DNA from: Christiangramia sp. OXR-203
Lineage (GTDB): Bacteria; Bacteroidota; Bacteroidia; Flavobacteriales; Flavobacteriaceae
Assembly: GCF_034372165.1 (NCBI RefSeq)
Contig: NZ_CP139698.1
Span: forward strand, 62,001 to 126,000
Direction of reading: 5' to 3'
DNA: 64,000 nt
Shown here: positions 16,491-25,019 of the stretch, piece after piece
Position numbering within the stretch: position 1 is the first letter of the stretch
Layout of the letters: each line of letters opens with the position of its first letter
Notes under the pieces: generated by a model
Database searches by the model: none
The model's input: only the letters and a program-made list of their open reading frames with translations
Told to the model about the DNA's origin: nothing
Position numbers and translations under genes: made by a program

Positions 16491-17858
16491 CTATACTGTC
16501 ATTGAAAATAATTTCGCATCAGGTTTTTTCCTGATTAACCTGAGATCAAAAGCCATACACACATTTCTAACAAATGGCCTTCCTTTCTCGGTAACAATGA
16601 TATAATTTGAATCTCTTTCTATGAGTCCGTCATCTGCCATCTCCTGTAAACTAATAAGGACATCAGGTAATTCCTGGAAAGTTTGATCTGCCGTATACCA
16701 GGAAGTTTTCAGTTTACACATTATATTGAGAACATGTTTTCTAATAATCAGATCTTCTTCGTTTAAAATATGTCCTCTTAATAAAGGGAGCATCCCATTA
16801 TTCACCAGATTTTGATATTCTTCCACACCCTTAACATTCTGGGCGAAACCATACCAGCTATCACTAATCGCAGAAACACCAAGCCCTAACATAGCCTGAG
16901 TTTTCGAAGCCGTGTAGCCCATAAAATTTCTATGAAGCGTTTTATTATCTAATGCCATACTGAGAGTATCAGATTTGAGGGCGAAGTGATCCATCCCAAT
17001 TTCCACATAACCGGCATTTAATAACATTTGTTTACCAGTTTCATACTGCACGCGTTTTTCAGCCGCTGTTGGAACATCCTTCTCGTTAAAACCTCTCTGC
17101 CCGCTACCTTTGATCCATGGAACATGGGCGTAACTATAAAATGCGATCCTGTCTGGCATAAGATCAAGGGTACGTTGCATGGTATAAATGATATCGTTTC
17201 TGGTCTGAAATGGCAATCCAAAGATAATATCATGACCTACTGAAGTAAATCCAGCTTCCCTTGCATTTTGCGTTGCAAGTAGGACATTTTCATACGACTG
17301 AACTCTATGAATAGCTTTCTGTACTTCTGGGTTATAATCCTGAACTCCATAGCTTACCCGGGTAAATCCAAACTTTGCAAACAGCTCGAGATGTTCCCTA
17401 CTGGTATTATTGGGATGCCCTTCAAAACTAAATTCGGAAGCTTTAGATCTTTTAGCGCGTTTAAATATTCCTTCCAGTAGATAGCCCAGGTTTTCAGCAG
17501 AAAAGAAAGTGGGAGTTCCTCCCCCCAGGTGCAGTTCCCTGATGACCGGTTTTTCCGGAAATAAAGTACAGTACATCTCCCATTCTTTTAGAACCGAATT
17601 GATATAGGGAACCTCCATTCCATGGTTTTTTGTAATTCTTTTGTTACAACCACAAAAAGTGCAAAGACTTTCACAGAATGGCAGATGTATGTAAAGACTT
17701 ATACCTTCAGAAGAATTCGATTCTCTAAAACTTTGAAGTAGCGATGATTTCCAGGCACTTTCTGAAAAGCTGTCCTGATCCCAGTAAGGCACGGTTGGAT
17801 AGCTGGTATACCTTGGACCCTGGATATTATACTTCTGAACTAAGGCTGAATGAGTCAT
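16491..17858 (-). CDS. hemN: oxygen-independent coproporphyrinogen III oxidase
   Basis: 455 residues, a cytoplasmic radical-SAM enzyme that makes protoporphyrinogen IX without oxygen. The 4Fe-4S motif is HLPFCESLCTFCGCNK, with the extra Cys of true HemN after CxxxCxxC. GGGTPTF and the SAM-binding strands follow, and the HemN C-terminal domain is complete, so this is HemN rather than the HemW chaperone. It serves heme supply for cbb3 oxidase and globin under low oxygen and carries the same promoter architecture (17875-17918). Confidence 0.95.
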   Translation of the reverse strand: MTHSALVQKYNIQGPRYTSYPTVPYWDQDSFSESAWKSSLLQSFRESNSSEGISLYIHLPFCESLCTFCGCNKRITKNHGMEVPYINSVLKEWEMYCTLFPEKPVIRELHLGGGTPTFFSAENLGYLLEGIFKRAKRSKASEFSFEGHPNNTSREHLELFAKFGFTRVSYGVQDYNPEVQKAIHRVQSYENVLLATQNAREAGFTSVGHDIIFGLPFQTRNDIIYTMQRTLDLMPDRIAFYSYAHVPWIKGSGQRGFNEKDVPTAAEKRVQYETGKQMLLNAGYVEIGMDHFALKSDTLSMALDNKTLHRNFMGYTASKTQAMLGLGVSAISDSWYGFAQNVKGVEEYQNLVNNGMLPLLRGHILNEEDLIIRKHVLNIMCKLKTSWYTADQTFQELPDVLISLQEMADDGLIERDSNYIIVTEKGRPFVRNVCMAFDLRLIRKKPDAKLFSMTV

Positions 17859-17874
17859 AGTAAAATTTTGAATT

Positions 17875-17918
17875 CAAAACTATGAACAGGTTCAAAAAGG
17901 AAATATGACAACCGTCAG
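17875..17918 (-). promoter_or_regulatory. hemN promoter with FNR/FixK-like operator
   Basis: TGAC-AACC-GTCA at 17906-17917 (centre 17911.5). On the minus strand TAGTTTTG at 17875-17882 matches TAnnTTTG at all fixed positions, with its centre 33 bp away. The hemN ATG at 17858 is about 13 nt after the predicted start. This is the best -7 box of the six. Confidence 0.78.
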
Positions 17919-18083
17919 CTAAGAGGAAATCTTCTCTTCTGAAGTAACTTCAGAATCAATGAAAAATCGAGTCATCATAGTAAAAAGGTTTAGCAACTAA
18001 AGTGTTGAAATATAATAGGATACGAAAAGTTCTATAGCACTAAAATGCTTGTAGTTCTAAAATAGAATAGCACCTAATACTAA

Positions 18084-18115
18084 AAATCCTGCACGATTAT
18101 ATGCAGGATTTAAAA
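18084..18115 (-). terminator. intrinsic terminator after the 115-residue protein gene
   Basis: AAATCCTGCA at 18084-18093 is perfectly repeated in inverse at 18102-18111 with an 8-base loop. Read on the minus strand it ends in TTTTTAG just after the stop of the gene at 18137. Confidence 0.65.
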
Positions 18116-18136
18116 CTTTAATATATCTGAACTTGA

Positions 18137-18484
18137 CTATTTAGCCTGAATCAATTGATAAGCTTCTCTAACCTGGCCTTTGATCATTTCCGGCATCTGG
18201 CTTTGATCCAGTTTTTCGAATTGCTCAAGATCAAGGTCGGGACCTACCAGATATTGATACTTACGATCTTCGTTTACTAGTATAGACACAATAGCAAAAT
18301 GATCTCTTTGGGAGGTATTTATGGCTACCTGATCTGGAATTACTTCAAATTCTATATTGAAATTTTGAAGGTTTTCATCGATCTCTGTTTTATCCATATT
18401 AAGATAAAGATCGTCCAGGATCTTCTGGCCACTATTATATTCAACTATTTCGCCATTATCATTTTTTAATTTCATATTCTCCAT
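18137..18484 (-). CDS. hypothetical protein, 115 residues
   Basis: A soluble, acidic protein with no signal peptide or membrane segment; the alternative start Met4 is possible. It has alternating strands in the middle (NIEFEVIPDQVAINTSQRDHFAIVSILV) and a helical C-terminus. I do not recognise the family. It stands alone between hemN and the fructan locus with its own terminator. The 293 bp upstream (18485-18777) show no other gene, RNA or clear operator. Confidence 0.7.
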   Translation of the reverse strand: MENMKLKNDNGEIVEYNSGQKILDDLYLNMDKTEIDENLQNFNIEFEVIPDQVAINTSQRDHFAIVSILVNEDRKYQYLVGPDLDLEQFEKLDQSQMPEMIKGQVREAYQLIQAK

Positions 18485-18777
18485 TTCTTCTAAGTTTATG
18501 AAAGCTAAGATATCATCACTTTCAGATTTTTTTCAAAAATAAAAACCAAAACCCTGGTAAAATTATCTAAAAGTTGGTTCTGGAATTGCTCTAAACGTAT
18601 ATCAGAGCTTTTCACCGACTTTTCTACTACTATGGAGTATGTAAACAACCTCAAGCGTTGAATTGCAGTGCTGAAAGAGTTTGAGATAATAGATTTTATA
18701 GAAAACCTTGTCCAAATAATATGATTATAGACTAATTAGAGAGAAAAGGTTTATTTATATTAAAAGACAGGTATGAT

Positions 18778-19665
18778 CTATCCTCGCCAGAGTAAGTCAT
18801 TTATCTCCTCCTGGGAAACAATGGAATTCGCTCCAGCTTTAGAAGCTACCAATCCCGCTAGAGCACAAGCAAAATCTAAGGCCAAATTGGGTCTTTTTCC
18901 TTGAATTAATTGGGATATGTAACCCGCTAGAAAAGAGTCTCCCGCACCAACGGTATCTTTTACTTTTACCAAAAAACCCGTGTTATGATAGAATTTTCCA
19001 TCGTAAAATAAAGTTACACCACATGCTCCCAGGGTAACGCAAATATGATCTGTTTGAGTATGTTCAGAAACCAATTTGAGCATATCTGTCACTGAGGTGG
19101 CACTATCACCTTTCAAATAATTGCAAACCTCTTCAAGCTCATCTCGGTTAAGCTTGATGAAGTCGGCATAGGACATTAAATCAACTAAAGTGGCCATATC
19201 ATAATGTGGCTTTCGCAGGTTTACATCCAGCACCTTATAATTGGCTGCTTCGAGAAGTTCAAATAAGGTTTTTCGAGAAACTTCATTTCTATTTACCAGA
19301 CTTCCGTAAATGAAATAATCAGCATCTGAGACCTTTTTCTTTAACACCTGGGTAGGTTCAATGAAATCCCAGGCTGCTGGAAACCTGATGTCATAGGACG
19401 CATTCCCATTCGTATCTACATCGACGTTTACAACACCCGTTTCGCAATTCTTATCTTCCTGGATAATATGACTTTGTCCGTTCTCTCTCAAAAATTCTAC
19501 AAGTTTTTCTCCATATTGATCATTACCAACTTTACTGATTATCGTTGAATCTACTTTCAGGGAATTCAGCCTTAAAGCCACATTTAAGGGTGCTCCTCCA
19601 ATTTTTTCTCCTGTAGGCAGTAAGTCCCAAAGGACTTCTCCAAAACAAACTACATTTTTAGACAT
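18778..19665 (-). CDS. fructokinase, PfkB family
   Basis: 295 residues, cytoplasmic sugar kinase. The N-terminal CFGEVLWDLLPTGEKIGGAPLNVA holds the sugar-binding Asp and GGAPxN signature of fructokinases, and DTVGAGDSFLAGY near residue 240 has the catalytic Asp and anion hole. It is the last gene of the fructan run, 16 bp after a GH32 gene, and would phosphorylate fructose imported by the MFS porter. Fructose-6-phosphate is the likely product, as for other ROK-independent bacterial fructokinases. Confidence 0.93.
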   Translation of the reverse strand: MSKNVVCFGEVLWDLLPTGEKIGGAPLNVALRLNSLKVDSTIISKVGNDQYGEKLVEFLRENGQSHIIQEDKNCETGVVNVDVDTNGNASYDIRFPAAWDFIEPTQVLKKKVSDADYFIYGSLVNRNEVSRKTLFELLEAANYKVLDVNLRKPHYDMATLVDLMSYADFIKLNRDELEEVCNYLKGDSATSVTDMLKLVSEHTQTDHICVTLGACGVTLFYDGKFYHNTGFLVKVKDTVGAGDSFLAGYISQLIQGKRPNLALDFACALAGLVASKAGANSIVSQEEINDLLWRG

Positions 19666-19680
19666 AATCTACCTTAAAAG

Positions 19681-21927
19681 TTATTCAACGTATTTCCAGT
19701 CAATTGCATTCATTTGCCAGATAGTTAAACTCTTTATCTTTTTATTGTCTGGACTTATTATCTTCAAACCTTCTGCATCTTCCTTTTGAAAATAAATTCT
19801 ATCAGTGATAGAAACTTTATCGTTAATATAAATTTCAACCATAGAGCGATCCAGGAATACACGAATATTTAGTTCCGAAATATCATCACCAACGGGTGCT
19901 TTCAAAGCTTTAAAAGCGCGCTCGGGATTTTCCTGCTTTTTATCAAAAACAACAGACTTTGTATCGGGATCGTAATAGATCATAGCTTTGGTATAACCAT
20001 CACTGGTACGGCGTACTTCTATGCCCTGCTTAGAATCTGAAGCTTCAAGATTCATTTCAATTTCAAACTGATCTCCTTTTACCTCAATAAGCTTAGCGTT
20101 AAGGGTTTCTATGCTACAATCATCGCAGGATACCAGTTCCTCTCCTCTTAAACTTTTAATTTCTTCAATAGGAGCAAATCTTAGTTCGTTGGAGTCATTT
20201 AACCATAACTCTATGGGCAGTCCGGCATTATGTGCCCATCCCATATTATATGTATCTAAGTTTCCATATTTCCCCTGTGCGATGGAGAATACAATAGTTC
20301 TTCCAGTTTTTGGATCAACAAATCCGCTGGGACCTGTAAAACCAAAATCTCCATAATCCATTAATTTCGGTTCAGGATCATCCGGTACAAATTGCTTTTT
20401 ATCCTGATCGAATTCTCCTATCCAATAGAAGACCTCTACATCAGCTTCATTTCTAAGTGGTAGGACGAGGAGTGCATACTTTTCTGTCTTAGAACCGTCT
20501 TCTCGGCTCAAAGGAAGAAATATTGGTAACTCCCATACACCTCCCAGAAAAGGATACTTTTCAATATCTGAAATATAAAATGGCTTCACATAACTCCAAT
20601 TTATAGCATCTTCAGACTCAAATAAAGGAGCGCTTCCTCCTTTTCCCTCGATCCCGGAACCAACAATCATATAATATTTATCTTCGATCTGGAAAACAAA
20701 AGGATCACGAAATTCATTTTTTTTGTATTCGTCAGGTTTGTCGACTATAATATTCGTTTTCTCCCATGCCTGAAGGTTTTTATCTGTAGTATCCAATGGG
20801 ATCGCAATGGATGTATATTGATTCTGATCCTTAGATAGATTGCCTGCGGTATAAAATAACATAGGTGTGTTATTGGGTCCTACATAGGCAGAACCAGACC
20901 AGATACCATCAGGTGCGATGAGACCCTTTTCGGGAGCTAAAGCAATTTTAATATGTTTCCAGTTAATCATATCATCACTAACCCAATGTCCCCAATGAAT
21001 TTGCCCCCAATAAGGTCCAAATGGATTATGCTGGTAGAACAAATGATACTTGCCATTGTAATACATGGGCGCATGTGGTTCATTCATCCAGTGAGCCGGA
21101 GCTGTAGCATGATAGGCTGGTTTAAAGCGCTCGCCAGAATACTTTGAATAATCCAGTCGCAAAGCTTTCTCCAGATCCGTGTTTCTTAATCTGGTTAATT
21201 TGCTTCGATCAATATTATCAGGTTCTGCCAAGCTAGATATTTCCACCTCGTCGAGCAATCCACTGATCATATTAAATTTAAATTTTTCACTAAATCCACC
21301 TGCATCTGAATTTCGACCTATCCTCAAATTCAGCTTTTTTTTATAAAAATCCTGAAAGTTTATTTTAAACGACTCTTCCAGAATAGCTTTATCATTTATT
21401 CTAAGCTTTACCTCATGTCCGTTTTTAATTAACGAAACATAATTCCAACTATTTTTGTCTAAAAATGAATTCTCATTTGTTATTCTTTCAGAAGTTGCAC
21501 CTTGCTGAATCTCTACAGCTAACTGGCCATGCTTAAGCATTCCTATTCTAAAAGCGGTAGTATCCTCATGGCTATAGAAATCAAGAATTGATGAAAGTTT
21601 ATTTCCGATAGCACTGTCAAATGCTCTTGGTGCAATCCAAAAACTAATTGCAAAGTCATTTTTTAATTCAACTTCTTTTATCTCAAGATAAGTGGAATAA
21701 CCGTCAAAGAGCAGACTACCATTTTTAACCCCTTGCTCTTTCCATAGGTATTGAGGTTTTACCTCATGCATAGAATAAGAGGAATTGAAAAGTTGGACCT
21801 GATGATCCTCCTGAAATTCTTCCCACCATTCACTCCCGTCAAAACTCAAGGCAAGTTGAGTCTCTTGCGATCTTCCATACACCGTGAAAAGAGAAATTAT
21901 ACAAAATAAGAAAGCTGATCTAAACAT
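19681..21927 (-). CDS. GH32 family protein with N-terminal LamG-like domain and Glu at the nucleophile position
   Basis: 748 residues. A type I signal peptide (no lipobox) is followed by a concanavalin/LamG-like module (about 60-235), the GH32 five-bladed propeller (about 268-600) and the family's C-terminal beta-sandwich (about 615-740). The family's WMNDPNG is WMNEPHAP here, placing Glu283 at the nucleophile; the RDP motif (R407-D408) and acid/base Glu466 (in WELPIF) are present. GH32 enzymes cleave fructosyl bonds in levan, inulin or sucrose. The substitution may alter activity or specificity, or mark a subfamily. Probably periplasmic or secreted. Confidence 0.88.
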   Translation of the reverse strand: MFRSAFLFCIISLFTVYGRSQETQLALSFDGSEWWEEFQEDHQVQLFNSSYSMHEVKPQYLWKEQGVKNGSLLFDGYSTYLEIKEVELKNDFAISFWIAPRAFDSAIGNKLSSILDFYSHEDTTAFRIGMLKHGQLAVEIQQGATSERITNENSFLDKNSWNYVSLIKNGHEVKLRINDKAILEESFKINFQDFYKKKLNLRIGRNSDAGGFSEKFKFNMISGLLDEVEISSLAEPDNIDRSKLTRLRNTDLEKALRLDYSKYSGERFKPAYHATAPAHWMNEPHAPMYYNGKYHLFYQHNPFGPYWGQIHWGHWVSDDMINWKHIKIALAPEKGLIAPDGIWSGSAYVGPNNTPMLFYTAGNLSKDQNQYTSIAIPLDTTDKNLQAWEKTNIIVDKPDEYKKNEFRDPFVFQIEDKYYMIVGSGIEGKGGSAPLFESEDAINWSYVKPFYISDIEKYPFLGGVWELPIFLPLSREDGSKTEKYALLVLPLRNEADVEVFYWIGEFDQDKKQFVPDDPEPKLMDYGDFGFTGPSGFVDPKTGRTIVFSIAQGKYGNLDTYNMGWAHNAGLPIELWLNDSNELRFAPIEEIKSLRGEELVSCDDCSIETLNAKLIEVKGDQFEIEMNLEASDSKQGIEVRRTSDGYTKAMIYYDPDTKSVVFDKKQENPERAFKALKAPVGDDISELNIRVFLDRSMVEIYINDKVSITDRIYFQKEDAEGLKIISPDNKKIKSLTIWQMNAIDWKYVE

Positions 21928-21987
21928 AAGAATAATTAAAAACTGGCTAAAGGAATTAAAGACCTTCAGCCAGTAAGTGGCTAATTT

Positions 21988-23145
21988 CTATAAAGTAGAT
22001 AGGTAGTCAATCGAGTTCTTATACATTCCTTCTATATTATCTCGATATTCGTTTGTACGGCCATCATTCATATTCCACTCAATACCTCCAATACCTATAG
22101 CGATAATAGTACCACTATAAGGTGATTTTGGTTGAAATTCTATAATCCCTGGACAACATTCATCTGCAACACCGCCCCAAACAGCAAGAACAACTCCATT
22201 ATATAATCTTTCAAACTCTCCAAATTGTCCTAATTGATGTCCTGCGGCTAAAAGAGGAGAAGCATCCCATAGATTATTATGGTCTTCTCTATATCCAGCA
22301 TCGATAACTGGGATGAATCCATTTTCATCAAATTCAATAAGCCCAGGATTAAAGGAATAAATGGGGTGATTAAGCTTTGAGTTTGCGAAATTCACTCCGC
22401 CATCAATTGTCCAGGTATCAGGAGAGTCAAACCCTTCCCCATTACCTTGAATGGTTTGCATGCCGCTTTTATCCCTACCGATCGTCTCAGCAAAGCTAGT
22501 GGCCATACCGCCTAAAAGCATCTTACCACCTTCAACTACATATTGTATGAAAGCAGATTTACTATTACCTTCTGTAAATACTGCAGGAAGTTCTGAGGAG
22601 CCAACCTGGTCGTAATAAAAAACTACTACATTAAATTCTTCCAGCTCATCATAAGTGACTTCTGAAGCATTTATATATTCAAAGTCTTCAGGATAAGTCT
22701 CATTTACCCATTGAGCCGCAGCGACAATATCATCATCAGCATTAGCAATTAATTCGTCGTAACTTTCGGCCGCTCCAAGAAATCCTATTTTACTAGGTAG
22801 TACTCTTGTAATTAACTGATAATTACGCGTCGAATTTCCATAGATCGCAGAAATTTCCTGTCGCTGTGAAAGATCTAAAACTGTACCGCTTGGGGGATCA
22901 ATCTGGACGCCATCAGGAGCTTCTATTTCCAATTCTACATTTGTAACATCGGTTCGGGGTGGAAGCACCAGGTTTATTGTACTCTGTAGATTATTTACAG
23001 TTGCTTTGGTTCCGTTTCCTGATAGTTCAGTGACTATATTGAGCACGGGATCTAAGTCCTCATCAAAATTTTCTCTTTCGTCACATGATACAAACATGGT
23101 TATGGAAAGGAAACAAAGAATATAATATTCAAACTTCTTTATCAT
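21988..23145 (-). CDS. DUF4960-type fructan-locus lipoprotein (short form)
   Basis: 385 residues. The signal peptide ends in a lipobox (SITMFVSC), followed by DERE, an acidic stretch compatible with surface export. One Ig-like repeat (about 35-110) precedes a domain of about 270 residues starting KIGFLGAAESYDELIANADD. That domain has the fold hints of a glutamine amidotransferase-like Rossmann domain (FNVVVFYYDQ, GGKMLLGG) and is the type I associate with DUF4960 in levan loci. No catalytic triad is obvious, and binding of glycan is the likely role. It follows its longer paralogue by 12 bp. Confidence 0.75.
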   Translation of the reverse strand: MIKKFEYYILCFLSITMFVSCDERENFDEDLDPVLNIVTELSGNGTKATVNNLQSTINLVLPPRTDVTNVELEIEAPDGVQIDPPSGTVLDLSQRQEISAIYGNSTRNYQLITRVLPSKIGFLGAAESYDELIANADDDIVAAAQWVNETYPEDFEYINASEVTYDELEEFNVVVFYYDQVGSSELPAVFTEGNSKSAFIQYVVEGGKMLLGGMATSFAETIGRDKSGMQTIQGNGEGFDSPDTWTIDGGVNFANSKLNHPIYSFNPGLIEFDENGFIPVIDAGYREDHNNLWDASPLLAAGHQLGQFGEFERLYNGVVLAVWGGVADECCPGIIEFQPKSPYSGTIIAIGIGGIEWNMNDGRTNEYRDNIEGMYKNSIDYLSTL

Positions 23146-23157
23146 AGTGCGTGATTT

Positions 23158-24987
23158 TTAATCTTCTAAATTATATAGGTAGTCTAAAATATTACCGGTA
23201 AATGTTTCAATATTGGACTGGTAATCGTTTACAGTTCCATTAGAATCCCACTCATATCCAACAATAGTATTCTGGATACTAAAAATAGAACCTTTAAAAT
23301 CTGTGGAAATTTGATCATCGAACATTTCATGGTTATTAATATCAGTTCTGTTCCATAAAACTGCTCCATATCCGAAGGCATCTCCAATATGTCTCAGCGT
23401 TCCAAATTTTGTTGCAGCTAGAGTTTGTTCAAATGTTGTTGCCGCATCTTGTCCACAACAACTTGGATCTAGAATCCCGTCAAAATGTTGCCACCAGATC
23501 AAACGTACTTCTCGTGTTGCTGAATTTTGAAGCGCCAGGTACTCTCCATTTTCAAAACTTAATCCTTCAAATACCGGATGTCCCTGTCTATCCAGCGAAT
23601 TATTGGTAGGACGCATCCCAAGCCCCCAAATATCGTCTGCTGGTTTTCCTGTATCAACACAACCTCCAGATTCAGCACATCCAAATTCCGAGTAAACATA
23701 ATTTCCTGGCTCTCTAGGAGCTGAAAAGTCCGCTGGAACACGATCTAAAGAGAAAATCAAAGGATTTGCATCTCCGGCAATTAACATATCTCCTCCGTTC
23801 TGAACCCAGTTCTTCAATACCTGGGCTTTAGCTCCTTCAGGTCTTAAACTTGGAGGTAATAAAGTTGAAGCATTATCAGGAGTAGCGCTATAACCTAAAT
23901 CTTCAGCGGGGGATAGATAATAAATCATGGCTACCTTGATTTCAGCCATGGTTTGTGGAGAAATCTCACTGAACTGGATATAATCAAAATCATCTCCATA
24001 TGTATTTTGCATCCATGTAGCTGCAGCTTTAGCGTCATCATCAACAAGAGATTCTATATCCGCTTGCTCGCCTAAAAATGCATACTTAGTAGGATTTGCC
24101 TGTTGAGTCTCCACTGTCACGGTGTAAGTTTTAGTTACATTCTCTGTATTGGTAACTGTATATTCAACCGGTTCTGTAAAATCAGTTTCAACTTCTGATG
24201 CAGGATCTATAGATTGTCCTTCTGGCAGATCAATTATCGGACTAAGGTTAGTAAGATCTGTTCCTGCAGGCATGGAAACATAAATAGTGTTTTCCTCATT
24301 ATCGATTACTCCCGAAGATTCTTCTATCGTAAATGAATTGATTTTTGGTCCTTCAATTTGATTTACGACTACAGTATATTCGCTAGCACTAAATCCGTCA
24401 TTAGAAAGTACAGTATAAGTAACCGGGCTTGTAAAATTCCTGGAAACTCCAGAAGCCACATCAACACTAGTACCATCTGCAATCACAAAGTTAGGTGCGA
24501 GATTAGCAATATCACCATCCTGGCTTCCTATTTCTACATTGATAGTATTATTATCTTCATCAATTACACCTGTATTTTCGCCTATAGTAAAGCTTAGAAT
24601 TTTTGGATCTCCAAATGCACCAACCATGGCTGTATATTCTCTATTCGCACCATTTTCAGCCATTGTTTGAAAAACTACCGGTCCACTCGAAAAATCGATA
24701 GTTGAACCAGATTCGGGCGTTACTGTTGTTCCTTCAGGAACGCTTAACATTACATTAATTGAGGAGAGATCTGTTCCTGCGGGTAAAGTCATCGTAATTG
24801 TTGCAGATGAATGTTCTATTTGAGCGAACTCTCCATTCACCTCGAAAGACCTAATTATCGCCTGAGCGAAATCTGGCACAACATCGTCAAAATTATCATC
24901 ATCATCACTACAGGAATTCAGTAGGAAAAATGGTAATAAAAGTAACATACCAGCGGCATATCTTACTATATTTTTCAATGATTTCAT
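23158..24987 (-). CDS. DUF4960-type lipoprotein with three Ig-like repeats (SusE-position surface protein)
   Basis: 609 residues. The lipobox LLNSC is followed by SDDDDN, a good Bacteroidota lipoprotein-export signal, so surface exposure is expected. Three repeats of about 85 residues, each with the pattern aromatic-containing strand / ITMTLPAGTDLSSINV-like / YTV strand, cover about 35-295. The DUF4960-like domain (about 300-609) shares KYAFLGEQADIESLVDDDAKAAATWMQ with the shorter paralogue. It takes the SusE/SusF position after SusD and probably displays fructan-binding sites away from the membrane. Confidence 0.75.
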   Translation of the reverse strand: MKSLKNIVRYAAGMLLLLPFFLLNSCSDDDDNFDDVVPDFAQAIIRSFEVNGEFAQIEHSSATITMTLPAGTDLSSINVMLSVPEGTTVTPESGSTIDFSSGPVVFQTMAENGANREYTAMVGAFGDPKILSFTIGENTGVIDEDNNTINVEIGSQDGDIANLAPNFVIADGTSVDVASGVSRNFTSPVTYTVLSNDGFSASEYTVVVNQIEGPKINSFTIEESSGVIDNEENTIYVSMPAGTDLTNLSPIIDLPEGQSIDPASEVETDFTEPVEYTVTNTENVTKTYTVTVETQQANPTKYAFLGEQADIESLVDDDAKAAATWMQNTYGDDFDYIQFSEISPQTMAEIKVAMIYYLSPAEDLGYSATPDNASTLLPPSLRPEGAKAQVLKNWVQNGGDMLIAGDANPLIFSLDRVPADFSAPREPGNYVYSEFGCAESGGCVDTGKPADDIWGLGMRPTNNSLDRQGHPVFEGLSFENGEYLALQNSATREVRLIWWQHFDGILDPSCCGQDAATTFEQTLAATKFGTLRHIGDAFGYGAVLWNRTDINNHEMFDDQISTDFKGSIFSIQNTIVGYEWDSNGTVNDYQSNIETFTGNILDYLYNLED

Positions 24988-25019
24988 TTTATAAAGTTTT
25001 AATTGATTTCGATTAGTTT

